DNA of 17,057 nucleotides. It comes from Candidatus Anaerobutyricum stercoripullorum. GTDB taxonomy: Bacteria; Bacillota; Clostridia; Lachnospirales; Lachnospiraceae. The notes below the pieces were generated by a model, which ran no database searches, was not told the DNA's origin, and saw only the letters and a program-made list of their open reading frames with translations. The translations under genes were made by a program, and so were the position numbers. The stretch spans positions 1-17,057 of the forward strand of contig DXEQ01000030.1 of assembly GCA_019114885.1 (NCBI GenBank). The letters run 5' to 3'. Below, in pieces: positions 6,440 to 15,566 of the stretch (position 1 is its first letter; every line of letters starts with the position of its first letter).

Positions 6440-8935
6440 ATGAGCTTTAAAAATATCTGTCGTTTTCTATCATTAAAAAAAGAACCGTTTGGAAAAAAAG
6501 AGAAGGCAGTCCTTGGCGTCCGCCTGGTCGTGGTGGCTATGCTGCTGTTTTTCATGTGGTTTCTGTGTCACAATTTCATGGACTACCAGAAGAATGCCAC
6601 CAGCCAGGTCAACAAGTACCGGGTGGATCAGGTGTGCATGCTCTCGGACGGCAGCGTGGTCACACAGAAGTTTGAGGCGAAGCACACCCATCTTAAGACA
6701 GTCAAGCTCTATTTCAGCAATGACTATTCGGGCGTGGCGAAGGGAAAGCTGGTCTTGAATATCCTTGATCTTACCACCGGGGAGAGTGTGGCGAAGGTCA
6801 GCAGGAAGAACAGCAACCTGCTGGATTTTGACTATACCGATTTTGATACGGATGTTCAGCTGGAAAAGGGCAGAGAGTATGCGATTCAGATCTCCACGGT
6901 GGGAACGGAGTCCGGCAGGGAGCCGATCGTCTATCAGTGGAGTACGAGAGAGACCGGATTTGAGGGAAAGCTGCAGGTCAACCGGGTGGAACAGCAGAAG
7001 TACCTGGTGGCCCAGTTCTATTATCCGGTGACTATTTACCAGCAGTGGGCGGGCATCTGCGCGCTCATCGGCCTGGTTATTCTTTTAGTTCTCTATCCGA
7101 TTCCCGTACCGGAAAAAGGAAAGGCGGCGCTGGGATATCTTTTGTTTTATGCCTCCCCGCTGTTTACCTTCTGGTTTGTGGAACGGTTTACCAATAATTC
7201 TGTCTTCCGGCTCAATCCGGGAGAGTGTCTGTTAAATATTCTGGTATATTATCTGTTTTTCGGGATTCTGTACCTTCTGTTTGTGTCGAGAAAAGCGGCT
7301 GTGACGGTCGGGACCTTGTTCTTCTTTGTGGTCGGTCTTGCCAACTACTATGTGTTAAGTTTTAAGGGCGCGCCGATCGTTCCGTCGGACATCATGTCGG
7401 CCACCACGGCAGCCGGCGTGGCGGGCAACTATGATTACACCATCCAGCCGGTGTTCGTGTGGAACGCCCTGCTGCTTCTTCTCTATCTGGCGGTGCTGTG
7501 GCGCTGCCCGATGAAGAAAAAGACCGGATGGAAGAAGCGTCTCATCATGGGATGTGTGATCGCCCTCTCCGTCAGTGTGCTGGGCTATTTTGTGGTGGAG
7601 GAGAGGACACTCCGAAGCTACGGGATCAAAAACAATGTGTGGGATCAGAAAAAGGGCTATGCCAAGAACGGATTTTTCTTTGGCTTTGTGCTCAACATGA
7701 ATTCTCTGGTGCAGGAGAAGCCCGACGACTATTCCGTGGAGGCGGCAGAAGATATCGCGGCCCGCTACGAGGAACAGTTTGCCAATGAGGAGCGTAAGAA
7801 GGGCGGACGACTGAGGACCGAAGACGGGACGAAGCCGAATGTGATCGCCATCATGAACGAGGCGTTTTCTGACCTTTCGGTGGTGGGGGATTTTACCACG
7901 AATCAGGACTATATGCCGTTCATCCACAACCTGACGGAAGATACCATTAAGGGCAATCTCTACATGTCCATCTTCGGGTCAGGAACCTGCAACTCCGAGT
8001 TTGAGTTTCTGACGGGCAATACCATGGCTTTTCTGCAAAATGGTATCATCGCCTACACCCAGGTGGTGAAGGATAAGCTGCCGAACCTGACCTATACGCT
8101 CAAAGAGCAGGGATACAAGGGGGCGTTGGCGCTCCATCCGTATCTGGCGTCCGGCTGGAACCGGCCGGAGGTCTACGGTTATATGGGCTTTGAGCGATTT
8201 TACAGTGAGAGTGACTTTACCAATCCGCTCATGTACCGGAAATACATTTCCGACCAGTCCAATATGGAGAAGATCATCGAGCTTTACGAGGAGCGCAAAA
8301 ACAAATCAAAGCCGTTTTATCTTTTCAATGTGACCATGCAGAACCACGGTGGATTTAACAAAAGCTACAGCAATTTTACCAACGATATTCAGATCACGGA
8401 TAATCATAAAAATGAGCAGGCGGAACAATACCTCTCCCTGGTAAAGAAGACCGACGAGGCTTTTCAGTATCTGGTGGAGTATTTCTCCGAGGTGGAGGAG
8501 CCGACGATCATCGTCATGTTCGGCGACCATCAGCCTGCGGTCACCAGCAGGTTTTACGACAGCCTGTTCGGCAAGTCCTCCGATGAACTGACCGCGGAGG
8601 AACTGATGAAAAAATATCAGACGCCGTTTATCATCTGGGCGAACTATGATATCGAGGAGACGATCATCGACAAGATGAGTGCCAATTATTTGAGCGCCTA
8701 CGTGCTGAAAGAGGCGGGCCTTAAGATGACGCCGTACCAGAAGTTTCTCATGAAGCTCTATGAGAAGCTGCCGGTAATCAGCGCCATGGGGGCTTACGAT
8801 GCATCCGGTTATTATTATGAATCTGCGAAGGAAACACCGTACAACGATATGGTGCAGGAGTACCAGATTCTTCAATATAACAATCTAATTGATACTGACC
8901 ACACTGTAGATTCTTTCTTTTATTTGAAAGAGTAA
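6440..8935 (+). CDS. LtaS-like membrane sulfatase / phosphoglycerol transferase
   Basis: An 831-residue membrane enzyme of the alkaline phosphatase/sulfatase superfamily, related to lipoteichoic acid synthase. A membrane segment at about 27-45 is followed by a ~155-residue, apparently beta-rich domain (46-200), then about six further membrane segments between 203 and 384. The extracellular catalytic domain starts near 465. The expected LtaS-type residues are present: Glu474 in IAIMNEAFSD, the nucleophile Thr516 in GSGTCNSEFEFLTG, GWNRP (572-576), QNHGG with His636, and GDHQP with Asp696 and His697. A role transferring glycerol-phosphate-like groups onto envelope glycolipid or polymer outside the cell is inferred from these. 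The extra N-terminal domain and length (LtaS is about 650 residues) make the exact substrate uncertain, so I give no symbol. It follows pheA by 12 bases behind GAGGA. Confidence 0.88.
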   Translation: MSFKNICRFLSLKKEPFGKKEKAVLGVRLVVVAMLLFFMWFLCHNFMDYQKNATSQVNKYRVDQVCMLSDGSVVTQKFEAKHTHLKTVKLYFSNDYSGVAKGKLVLNILDLTTGESVAKVSRKNSNLLDFDYTDFDTDVQLEKGREYAIQISTVGTESGREPIVYQWSTRETGFEGKLQVNRVEQQKYLVAQFYYPVTIYQQWAGICALIGLVILLVLYPIPVPEKGKAALGYLLFYASPLFTFWFVERFTNNSVFRLNPGECLLNILVYYLFFGILYLLFVSRKAAVTVGTLFFFVVGLANYYVLSFKGAPIVPSDIMSATTAAGVAGNYDYTIQPVFVWNALLLLLYLAVLWRCPMKKKTGWKKRLIMGCVIALSVSVLGYFVVEERTLRSYGIKNNVWDQKKGYAKNGFFFGFVLNMNSLVQEKPDDYSVEAAEDIAARYEEQFANEERKKGGRLRTEDGTKPNVIAIMNEAFSDLSVVGDFTTNQDYMPFIHNLTEDTIKGNLYMSIFGSGTCNSEFEFLTGNTMAFLQNGIIAYTQVVKDKLPNLTYTLKEQGYKGALALHPYLASGWNRPEVYGYMGFERFYSESDFTNPLMYRKYISDQSNMEKIIELYEERKNKSKPFYLFNVTMQNHGGFNKSYSNFTNDIQITDNHKNEQAEQYLSLVKKTDEAFQYLVEYFSEVEEPTIIVMFGDHQPAVTSRFYDSLFGKSSDELTAEELMKKYQTPFIIWANYDIEETIIDKMSANYLSAYVLKEAGLKMTPYQKFLMKLYEKLPVISAMGAYDASGYYYESAKETPYNDMVQEYQILQYNNLIDTDHTVDSFFYLKE

Positions 8936-8945
8936 GGAGGAACAA

Positions 8946-10481
8946 ATGAGGTATTCTACCTATGCGGCCATTGTGATCGGCTCAAAGAGTCTTCTCATGA
9001 AGATCTATGAGATCTCACAGGCCAACGGCATCCGGGAGATTGACAGAGTATGTCATGAGTATGAGCTGGGCAAAGAGGCTTATGGTACCGGTCGGATCAC
9101 GTTTTCGCAGATCGAGGAGATCAGCGATGTGCTGAACCGTTTTCAGCTGAAGTTAAAGGAGTATGACGTAAAAGAGTACCAGTGCTATGCCACAAGCGCG
9201 ATCCGGAATGCGAAAAACCGTCTTTCTGTTCTGAATCAGATCAAGATCCGGACAGGAGTGGACGTGAAGATGCTGTCCAATTCCGAGTTACGTTTCTTAA
9301 TGTACAAAGGAATTCAGGTATCTGAGATTGACTTTGACAAGATTGTGGAGAAAAATACGGCCATTCTGGACATCGGTTCCGGCAGCGTGCAGGTATCCCT
9401 GTTTGACAAGCAGGCCCTGTATCTGACCCAGAATATGGCCATCGGCACGGTAAAGATTCTGGAGATTCTGGAGTCGGTGGAGCACAACGCTCTGGATTAT
9501 ATTTCGGTCATGGAAGAGTACATCCAGTATGAGATTGATATATTCCGCAGTACCTATCTGAAAGATAAGGCCATAAAAAATGTGGTGGCCATCGGGGATG
9601 AGATCAAGAATCTCAAGCGGATCGTACCGGAGCTGAATCCTTCTCTTACACTGAACTATGAACAGATCTGTTACATTTTCAAAAAAATCAAAAAGGCTTC
9701 CTATCAGGACCTGGCCGTAAAATACGGTATGTCCATCGAGGACGCCAGAATGACGCTGCCGTCTGTCATCATCTATAAGAAGTTTCTGGAACTGTCCAAG
9801 GCCGATACCGTCTATATCTGCGATACGGACCTGTGCGACGGAAGCGTGGTGGATTACGCCTTAAATACCAATAAGATCAAGATCAGACATGACTATTACC
9901 AGGATATTATCGCCTCGGTAAAATACATCGGAAAGCGGTACCGCTCCAACCGGGTGCACGCGGAATACATCGCTGATCTTGCCTGCGAGATCTTTGATAG
10001 GACCGTGAAGTTCCACGGCCTGTCCAAGCGAGACCGTCTGGTGCTGGAGATCTCCGCCATTCTGCATGATATCGGCAAGTACATCAACATGAATCAGCCG
10101 GGGCAGAACGGATACCAGCTCATCATTTCCACAGAAATCATGGGAATCTCTCACAGGGAGAGACAGGAAGTGGCAAATGTGGTGCGGTACAACACAGAGT
10201 TTCTGCCGGAGACAGACAGGGTGGAGAGTGAGTTTCTGCGGGAGGAATACCTGCGGATCGCCAAGCTGGCGGCCATCCTCAGACTTGCCAATGCGCTGGA
10301 CCGCGGACACGAGCAGAAGTACCGGGAGAGAAGCATTGTGCGCAAAGGCAAGGAGCTGATCATCACAGTGGAGTCCGACAAGGATATCACGCTGGAGATC
10401 AGTCTGTTCGAGAAGAAGGCGAAGTATTTCAACGAGATTCTGGGCGTGAAGCCAGTGATTAAGCAGAAAAGAGTATTTTAA
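8946..10481 (+). CDS. ppx: Ppx/GppA family phosphatase with C-terminal HD domain
   Basis: This family hydrolyses polyphosphate or pppGpp. At 511 residues it matches long two-part exopolyphosphatases. The ASKHA fold part shows CYATSAIRNAKNR (80-92), LSNSELRF (110-117), LDIGSGSVQVSLF (141-153) and VAIGDEIKNL (214-223). The C-terminal HD-type domain shows His338 (VHAEY), LHDIGKYIN (373-381), SHRERQEVANVVRY (402-415) and LRLANALDR (445-453). The first phosphate-binding motif reads AAIVIGSKS (7-15): the Asp normally found in AxDxGS is Val10. The usual DIGGGS is DIGSGS, and the usual Glu-Glu pair is Ser113-Glu114. These changes leave exopolyphosphatase activity uncertain. GGAGG (8936-8940) gives a strong ribosome site, and ppk1 follows 14 bases later. 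That pairing supports a polyphosphate role. Confidence 0.9.
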   Translation: MRYSTYAAIVIGSKSLLMKIYEISQANGIREIDRVCHEYELGKEAYGTGRITFSQIEEISDVLNRFQLKLKEYDVKEYQCYATSAIRNAKNRLSVLNQIKIRTGVDVKMLSNSELRFLMYKGIQVSEIDFDKIVEKNTAILDIGSGSVQVSLFDKQALYLTQNMAIGTVKILEILESVEHNALDYISVMEEYIQYEIDIFRSTYLKDKAIKNVVAIGDEIKNLKRIVPELNPSLTLNYEQICYIFKKIKKASYQDLAVKYGMSIEDARMTLPSVIIYKKFLELSKADTVYICDTDLCDGSVVDYALNTNKIKIRHDYYQDIIASVKYIGKRYRSNRVHAEYIADLACEIFDRTVKFHGLSKRDRLVLEISAILHDIGKYINMNQPGQNGYQLIISTEIMGISHRERQEVANVVRYNTEFLPETDRVESEFLREEYLRIAKLAAILRLANALDRGHEQKYRERSIVRKGKELIITVESDKDITLEISLFEKKAKYFNEILGVKPVIKQKRVF

Positions 10482-10495
10482 GGAGAGGGACAGTC

Positions 10496-12631
10496 ATGGC
10501 AGAGAAAATAATTTTTGATCAACCAGGTAATTTTTATAATCGGGAACTGAGCTGGATGGAATTTAACAAACGTATTCTGGGCGAGGCGAAGGATAAGCAG
10601 AATCCGCTGTTTGAGAGGATGAAGTTTTTGAGCATCACAGCCTCCAATCTGGATGAATTTTTCATGGTCCGGATCGCTTCCCTGAAAGATATGATCAACG
10701 CGGGATATCAGAAGAAGGATATCGCGGGAATGACCGCGCAGGAACAGCTGGACGCCCTGCAGAACGTCACCCACGAGTTTATTGAGAAACAATATTCTGT
10801 TTACAGCCGTTCCATGCAGCCAAAGCTCAGGGAGGCCGGATTGTGGATCTTAAAATACGAGGAACTGACGGAAGATGAGGTGGAATATCTTGACCAGTAT
10901 TTCCACAAAAATGTCTATCCGGTGCTGACACCGATGGCCATCGATTCCTCCCGCCCGTTCCCGCTGATTCAGAATAAGACGCTGAATATCGCCGCCCTCA
11001 TTGAAAATAAAGGCAAGAAGGCGAAGAAAGAGTACGATGTGGCCACCGTCCAGGTGCCGTCCGTGCTCCCTCGGATCATCACTCTTCCGAAGAACGGAGA
11101 AGGGACGACGAGGATCGTCCTGCTGGAGACGCTGATCGAGCATTTCCTGCCGGATCTCTTCCTGAACCATGAGATCATCTGCTCCAGTTCCTACCGGATC
11201 ATGCGAAACGCCGATCTGGATATCGAGGAAGACGAGGCGGAGGATCTGTTAAAAGAGATCGAGAAGCAGTTAAAGAAACGGCAGTGGGGCGAGGTCATCA
11301 AGTTTGAATATGAGGAGCGGATGGACAAGCGCCTCATGAAGTATCTGAAAAAACAGTTCAACGTGCACACGGGAGATATGTATGCCGTGAACGGTCCTCT
11401 GGATCTGACCTTTCTCATGAAATGTTACGGCCTGGACGGTTTTCAGGAATATAAAGTAAAACCATACGTGCCGCAGATCACGCCGGAACTCCGGGCGGAC
11501 AGAGATATCTTCGCGCAGATCCGCAAGGGGGATGTGCTCCTGCATCATCCGTATGACAGCTTTGATCCGGTGGTTGCTTTCATCCGTCAGGCTGCCGAGG
11601 ATGAGGACGTGCTGGCCATCAAGCAGACGCTCTATCGTGTCAGTGGTCACTCTCCGATCGTATCGGCGCTGGCCCTCGCCGCGGAAAACGGCAAGCAGGT
11701 CACCGTTCTGGTGGAGCTTAAGGCAAGATTTGACGAGGAGAATAATATCAACTGGGCAAAGAAGCTGGAGAAAGCCGGCTGTCACGTTATCTACGGACTG
11801 GTCGGATTAAAAACCCACTGTAAGATCGCTCTGGTGGTTCGCCGGGAGTCCGACGGAATCCGCCGGTACGTGCATCTGGGAACCGGTAACTACAACGATT
11901 CCACTGCGAAGCAGTATACCGACTGCGGTATGTTCACCTGCCGGGACGCGTACGGTGAGGACGCCACCGCGGTATTCAACATGCTGAGCGGATATTCCGA
12001 ACCGGCCAGGTGGAATCGTCTGCTGGTGGCTCCGATCTGGATGAAGAACCGTTTCCTGGAGCTGATCCGGAGAGAGACGGAGAATGCGAAGGCGGGCAAG
12101 GAGGCCCACATCATCGCTAAGTGCAACTCTCTCTGTGATAAGAAGATCATCCTGGCACTCTACGAGGCTTCCGCCGCGGGCGTACAGATTGATCTGATCG
12201 TCCGGGGAATCTGCTGTCTGGTCGTGGGAATCCCGGGCGTCAGCGAGAATATCCGTGTCCGCTCTCTGGTGGGCAACTTCCTGGAGCATGCCAGAATCTT
12301 CTCCTTCTATAATGACGGGCATGAAGAACTGTACATGGGAAGTGCGGACTGGATGCCGAGAAATCTGGACCGCCGTGTGGAGATCGTCTTCCCGATCGAG
12401 GATGAGGCACTGAAAGAAAAGGCGAGACATATCCTGGATCTGCAGCTGGCCGATACCCTGAAAGCCCACTGCCTGATGCCGGATAATACTTACCAGAAGG
12501 TGGACAAGAGAGGCAAGGTGCTCATGGAAGCACAGCAGGAGTTCTGCAGAGAAGCCATGGAAAGAAATAAAGAGAAACCGGAGCCGCCAAAGCGTCATTT
12601 TGAGCCTGGAATGGCGCCGGAAAATAACTAG
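10496..12631 (+). CDS. ppk1: Polyphosphate kinase 1
   Basis: Ppk1 reversibly transfers the ATP gamma-phosphate to inorganic polyphosphate. The protein has 711 residues, normal for the family. The N-terminal domain has NRELSWMEFNKRILGEA (15-31) and NLDEFFMVRI (51-60), followed by the long head domain. The two catalytic histidines are present: His441 in LKTHCKIALVVRRE (438-451, the autophosphorylated His) and His598 in NFLEHARIF (594-602). HLGTGNYND (460-468), LYMGSADWMPRNLDRRVE (612-629) and ARFDEENNI (410-418) are also typical. The C-terminus after about 680 is charged and low in hydrophobics. It follows the Ppx-type gene by 14 bases with GGAGAGG upstream, so synthesis and breakdown (or sensing) of polyphosphate are probably co-expressed. 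Confidence 0.97.
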   Translation: MAEKIIFDQPGNFYNRELSWMEFNKRILGEAKDKQNPLFERMKFLSITASNLDEFFMVRIASLKDMINAGYQKKDIAGMTAQEQLDALQNVTHEFIEKQYSVYSRSMQPKLREAGLWILKYEELTEDEVEYLDQYFHKNVYPVLTPMAIDSSRPFPLIQNKTLNIAALIENKGKKAKKEYDVATVQVPSVLPRIITLPKNGEGTTRIVLLETLIEHFLPDLFLNHEIICSSSYRIMRNADLDIEEDEAEDLLKEIEKQLKKRQWGEVIKFEYEERMDKRLMKYLKKQFNVHTGDMYAVNGPLDLTFLMKCYGLDGFQEYKVKPYVPQITPELRADRDIFAQIRKGDVLLHHPYDSFDPVVAFIRQAAEDEDVLAIKQTLYRVSGHSPIVSALALAAENGKQVTVLVELKARFDEENNINWAKKLEKAGCHVIYGLVGLKTHCKIALVVRRESDGIRRYVHLGTGNYNDSTAKQYTDCGMFTCRDAYGEDATAVFNMLSGYSEPARWNRLLVAPIWMKNRFLELIRRETENAKAGKEAHIIAKCNSLCDKKIILALYEASAAGVQIDLIVRGICCLVVGIPGVSENIRVRSLVGNFLEHARIFSFYNDGHEELYMGSADWMPRNLDRRVEIVFPIEDEALKEKARHILDLQLADTLKAHCLMPDNTYQKVDKRGKVLMEAQQEFCREAMERNKEKPEPPKRHFEPGMAPENN

Positions 12632-12652
12632 GCACGGAGGAACAGACTTAAG

Positions 12653-13915
12653 ATGAAGGAACATAAAAGAATCCGGATCCTTCTTTGCTGTATGCTGCTC
12701 GTGGTCCTGCTGACCGCGGGCGGCTGCGGACGGGCGCTGGGAGAGCGGGTCAAAGGAATGGAGGAGAGCACCTCGATTCTGGAGGCGGACCCGGAGAGTC
12801 TGGATGATATCACGATGGAAGGACTGGTTTCGGAAGCTCTGGGGCAGATGACGCTGGAGCAGAAGATCGGACAGCTTTTTATCGTCAGCACCGATTCGCT
12901 GGATTTTAACGCGGAGACGAAGATGACGAAAAAGATGCGAAAGAATATAGAAAAATACCAGCCGGGCGGCGTGATATTCTTTTCCTTTAACTTTACGGAT
13001 TCGGAGAAGGTAAAGGACAACAGAAAAGCAACAAAACGATTTGTCCGGAAGATGCAGAAGAATTCACAGATTCCGCTGTTCATTTCCGTGGACGAGGAGG
13101 GTGGCAGCGTGTCCCGGATCGCCAATTCCGACGGGATGGGGACGACAAAGTTTCCGTCCATGACAGAGATCGGCGCCACCGGGGACGCGGCCAATGCCTA
13201 CAATGTGGGCTCGACCATAGGCAGGGAGATCGCGGAGCTGGGATTTAATCTGGATTTTGCGCCGGTGGCGGATCTGTCCACCAACGCCTCCAACACGGAG
13301 ATCGGTTCCCGGAGCTTTGGCAGTGACCCTGCCCTTGTCTCCGATATGGTAAGCGAGGAAGTGCGGGGCCTGCAGGAAAACGGCGTGAGCTCCTGTGTGA
13401 AACATTTTCCGGGACAGGGAGAGTCCGGCGACGATACCCACAAGGGCTTTGTGAATCTGGATGTGACCATCGACCGGCTGCGGGAAGTGGAGTTTCTGCC
13501 GTTCCAGGCGGGGATTGACGCCGGCGCGGATCTGGTCATGATGTCGCATGTGGCGGTGCGCAATGTGACGCAGAATGAGGTTCCGGCCTCCCTTTCCTCC
13601 CTCATGGTGACGGATATCCTGCGGGAGGAGCTGCAGTTTGACGGCGTCGTCATCACGGACGCCATGAACATGAAGGTTATCACCAAGTTTTATGACGCCG
13701 GAGAGGCGGCGGTCATGGCCATTCAGGCCGGCAACGACATGGTGCTCATGCCCGATGATTTTGTGAGCGCCTATGAAGGTGTACTGGAAGCGGTGGAGGA
13801 CGGCACGCTGACGCAGAGCCAGATTGACGAGGCGGTGTCGCGGATTCTCACGGTCAAGATCCGGAGGGGTATCCTGCCGCTGTCTTCTCCGATTTTCGCG
13901 GATGTGGTACAGTAG
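12653..13915 (+). CDS. GH3 family beta-N-acetylhexosaminidase-like lipoprotein
   Basis: A 420-residue exported glycoside hydrolase family 3 protein, NagZ-like. The start is basic (MKEHKRIR), followed by a hydrophobic stretch (9-20) and a lipobox-like TAGGC with Cys25, so it is probably a lipoprotein on the outer face of the membrane. The mature part begins with a short linker and the catalytic barrel starts near 60 (LGQMTLEQKIGQLF). Typical motifs are VDEEGGSVSRI (146-156), FAPVADL (202-208) and KHFPGQG (250-256). The NagZ-type Asp261-x-His263 general acid/base dyad is present, as is the nucleophile Asp336 in VVITDAMNMK. A role trimming GlcNAc from peptidoglycan fragments is inferred from family. 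The ribosome site GGAGG (12636-12640) lies 12 bases upstream, a little far. It is 21 bases after ppk1. The exact sugar substrate is not provable from sequence, so no symbol is given. Confidence 0.9.
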   Translation: MKEHKRIRILLCCMLLVVLLTAGGCGRALGERVKGMEESTSILEADPESLDDITMEGLVSEALGQMTLEQKIGQLFIVSTDSLDFNAETKMTKKMRKNIEKYQPGGVIFFSFNFTDSEKVKDNRKATKRFVRKMQKNSQIPLFISVDEEGGSVSRIANSDGMGTTKFPSMTEIGATGDAANAYNVGSTIGREIAELGFNLDFAPVADLSTNASNTEIGSRSFGSDPALVSDMVSEEVRGLQENGVSSCVKHFPGQGESGDDTHKGFVNLDVTIDRLREVEFLPFQAGIDAGADLVMMSHVAVRNVTQNEVPASLSSLMVTDILREELQFDGVVITDAMNMKVITKFYDAGEAAVMAIQAGNDMVLMPDDFVSAYEGVLEAVEDGTLTQSQIDEAVSRILTVKIRRGILPLSSPIFADVVQ

Positions 13916-13972
13916 GTTTGGCGGGTTTGTATTGCGGGGACGTTGTGTGAAGGAAGCGCGGTTTACGCAGAT

Positions 13973-13978
13973 AGGAGG
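13973..13978 (+). promoter_or_regulatory. Ribosome binding site that fixes the purF start
   Basis: AGGAGG lies 6 bases before the ATG at 13985. A TTG at 13943 opens the same frame earlier, but its start region has no such site and that extension would be translated straight through the Shine-Dalgarno sequence. The later in-frame ATG at 14027 has GAGAGG only two bases upstream, too close. The ATG at 13985 is therefore preferred. Confidence 0.85.
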
Positions 13979-13984
13979 ATAACT

Positions 13985-15490
13985 ATGGGATTTGACAGCA
14001 GAGTGGCAGACAGCGAAAGAGAGGACATGCACGCACCACAAGGCGAAACATGCCGGAGAGGAGAGCAGATACAGGAAGATACCGGAATCCACGAGGAATG
14101 CGGCGTCATGGGCGTCTATGATCTGGACGGAGGCAGCGTGGCCTCCACCGTGTATTATGGCCTGTTCGCTCTCCAGCACAGAGGGCAGGAGAGCTGCGGT
14201 ATCGCCGTTTCCGATACCAGCGGACCAAAGAAAAACATACAGGTCCACAAAGGAATGGGGCTGGTCAACGAGGTGTTCCACGGGGAAGATCTGGAGAAGC
14301 TTCACGGAAACATCGGCGTCGGCCATGTGCGGTATTCCACGGCGGGTTCCAGTACCCGGGAGAACGCGCAGCCTCTGGTGCTCAATTATTACAAGGGAAC
14401 CCTGGCCCTGGCTCACAACGGCAACCTGATCAACGCGTTGGAGCTCCGCGAGGAGCTGGAAAAGACCGGCGCCATCTTTCAGACCACCATCGACTCTGAG
14501 GTGATCGCCTACCATGTGGCAAAGGAGCGTATCAGTTCGGATACCGCCGAGGAGGCGGTGCTGGCCGCCATGCGCAAGCTGAAAGGAGCCTACGCCCTCA
14601 TCGTCATGAGCCCGCGCAAGCTCATGGGCGCGAGAGATCCGTTCGGATTCCGCCCGCTGTGCATCGGAAAGAGGGATAATGCCTACGTGCTGGCTTCGGA
14701 GACCTGCGCGCTGGACGCGGTGGGCGCGGAGTTTGTCCGGGATGTGGAACCGGGAGAACTGGTGACCATCACGGCGGACGGGATTCTTTCCAACCGGGAG
14801 ATGTGTTTTGCAGACCCAAAGAAACAGGCCCGGTGCATTTTTGAATACATTTACTTTTCAAGACCTGACGCGGTGTTTGACGGCGTCGGCGTCTATGCCA
14901 GCCGCATCCGCGCCGGCTGTTTCCTCGCCCAGGACTCGCCGGTGGAGGCGGATCTGGTGGTGGGTGTGCCGGAATCCGGCAACCCGGCGGCGCAGGGGTA
15001 CGCCATCGAGTCGAAGATTCCATACGGGATCGCATTTATCAAGAATTCTTATGTGGGCAGGACATTTATCAAGCCAAAGCAGAGTATGCGGGAGAGCAGT
15101 GTGCAGGTTAAGCTCAACGTTCTGAAAGATAACGTCCGCGGCAAACGGATCATCATGATCGATGATTCCATCGTGCGGGGCACGACCTGCGGCCGCATCG
15201 TCCAGATGCTGAAAGACGCCGGAGCGAAGGAAGTGCATGTGCGCATCAGTTCGCCGCCGTTTCTGCATCCGTGTTATTTCGGGACGGACATCCCGACGGA
15301 GGATCAGCTGATTGCCCATGGGCGGACAGTGGAAGAGATCCGTCAGATCATCGGTGCGGATTCGCTGGCCTATCTTCGCATGGAGCGGCTGCCGGAGATC
15401 TGTGAGGGACTGCCGTTCTGCGACGCCTGCTTCAGCGGGAATTATCCGTTGGACCCGCCGGATCACGACATCCGCGGAGAGCAGGGATAA
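13985..15490 (+). CDS. purF: Amidophosphoribosyltransferase, Fe-S type
   Basis: PurF makes 5-phosphoribosylamine from PRPP and glutamine, the first committed step of purine synthesis. From the preferred ATG it has 501 residues. The N-terminal-nucleophile glutaminase begins at Cys39 (HEECGVMG), so 38 residues must be removed by self-processing; the Bacillus subtilis enzyme removes about 11. Glutaminase motifs are LQHRGQES (63-70), GHVRYSTAG (113-121) and AHNGNL (143-148). The PRPP site is IIMIDDSIVRGTT (389-401). Cys284, Cys430, Cys479 and Cys482 (the last two in CDAC) match the four [4Fe-4S] ligands of the Bacillus-type enzyme, which implies oxygen sensitivity. It follows the GH3 gene by 69 bases. 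No purine riboswitch or promoter is recognisable in that gap. Function is secure; the start is well supported but not proven. Confidence 0.96.
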   Translation: MGFDSRVADSEREDMHAPQGETCRRGEQIQEDTGIHEECGVMGVYDLDGGSVASTVYYGLFALQHRGQESCGIAVSDTSGPKKNIQVHKGMGLVNEVFHGEDLEKLHGNIGVGHVRYSTAGSSTRENAQPLVLNYYKGTLALAHNGNLINALELREELEKTGAIFQTTIDSEVIAYHVAKERISSDTAEEAVLAAMRKLKGAYALIVMSPRKLMGARDPFGFRPLCIGKRDNAYVLASETCALDAVGAEFVRDVEPGELVTITADGILSNREMCFADPKKQARCIFEYIYFSRPDAVFDGVGVYASRIRAGCFLAQDSPVEADLVVGVPESGNPAAQGYAIESKIPYGIAFIKNSYVGRTFIKPKQSMRESSVQVKLNVLKDNVRGKRIIMIDDSIVRGTTCGRIVQMLKDAGAKEVHVRISSPPFLHPCYFGTDIPTEDQLIAHGRTVEEIRQIIGADSLAYLRMERLPEICEGLPFCDACFSGNYPLDPPDHDIRGEQG

Positions 15491-15493
15491 ACG

Positions 15494-15566
15494 CTGCTTA
15501 TACCACATAAAAGCAGGCGGATCGCCTGCCTGCGCGAGCCTGCCGTGCCGTGACTAAGGCATGGCA
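15494..15566 (+). other. Hairpin-rich spacer between purF and purB
   Basis: The 123-base gap holds three inverted repeats. CTGCTT (15494-15499) pairs with AAGCAG (15511-15516). GCAGGCG (15513-15519) pairs with CGCCTGC (15523-15529) around a 3-base loop and shares bases with the first. TGCCGTGCC (15541-15549) pairs with GGCATGGCA (15558-15566) with one G-U. None is followed by a T-run, so they are not ordinary terminators. They could tune mRNA stability or form alternative structures. No known riboswitch is recognised and no -10 box fits the TTGACA at 15578. Confidence 0.55.

Noticed and set aside
13064..14515. 483-codon open frame on the minus strand spanning the GH3 gene and purF
   Set aside because: It lies opposite two well-identified genes, its protein has no recognisable motif, and it crosses a gene boundary. 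It is a by-product of GC-rich codon use in the real frames.
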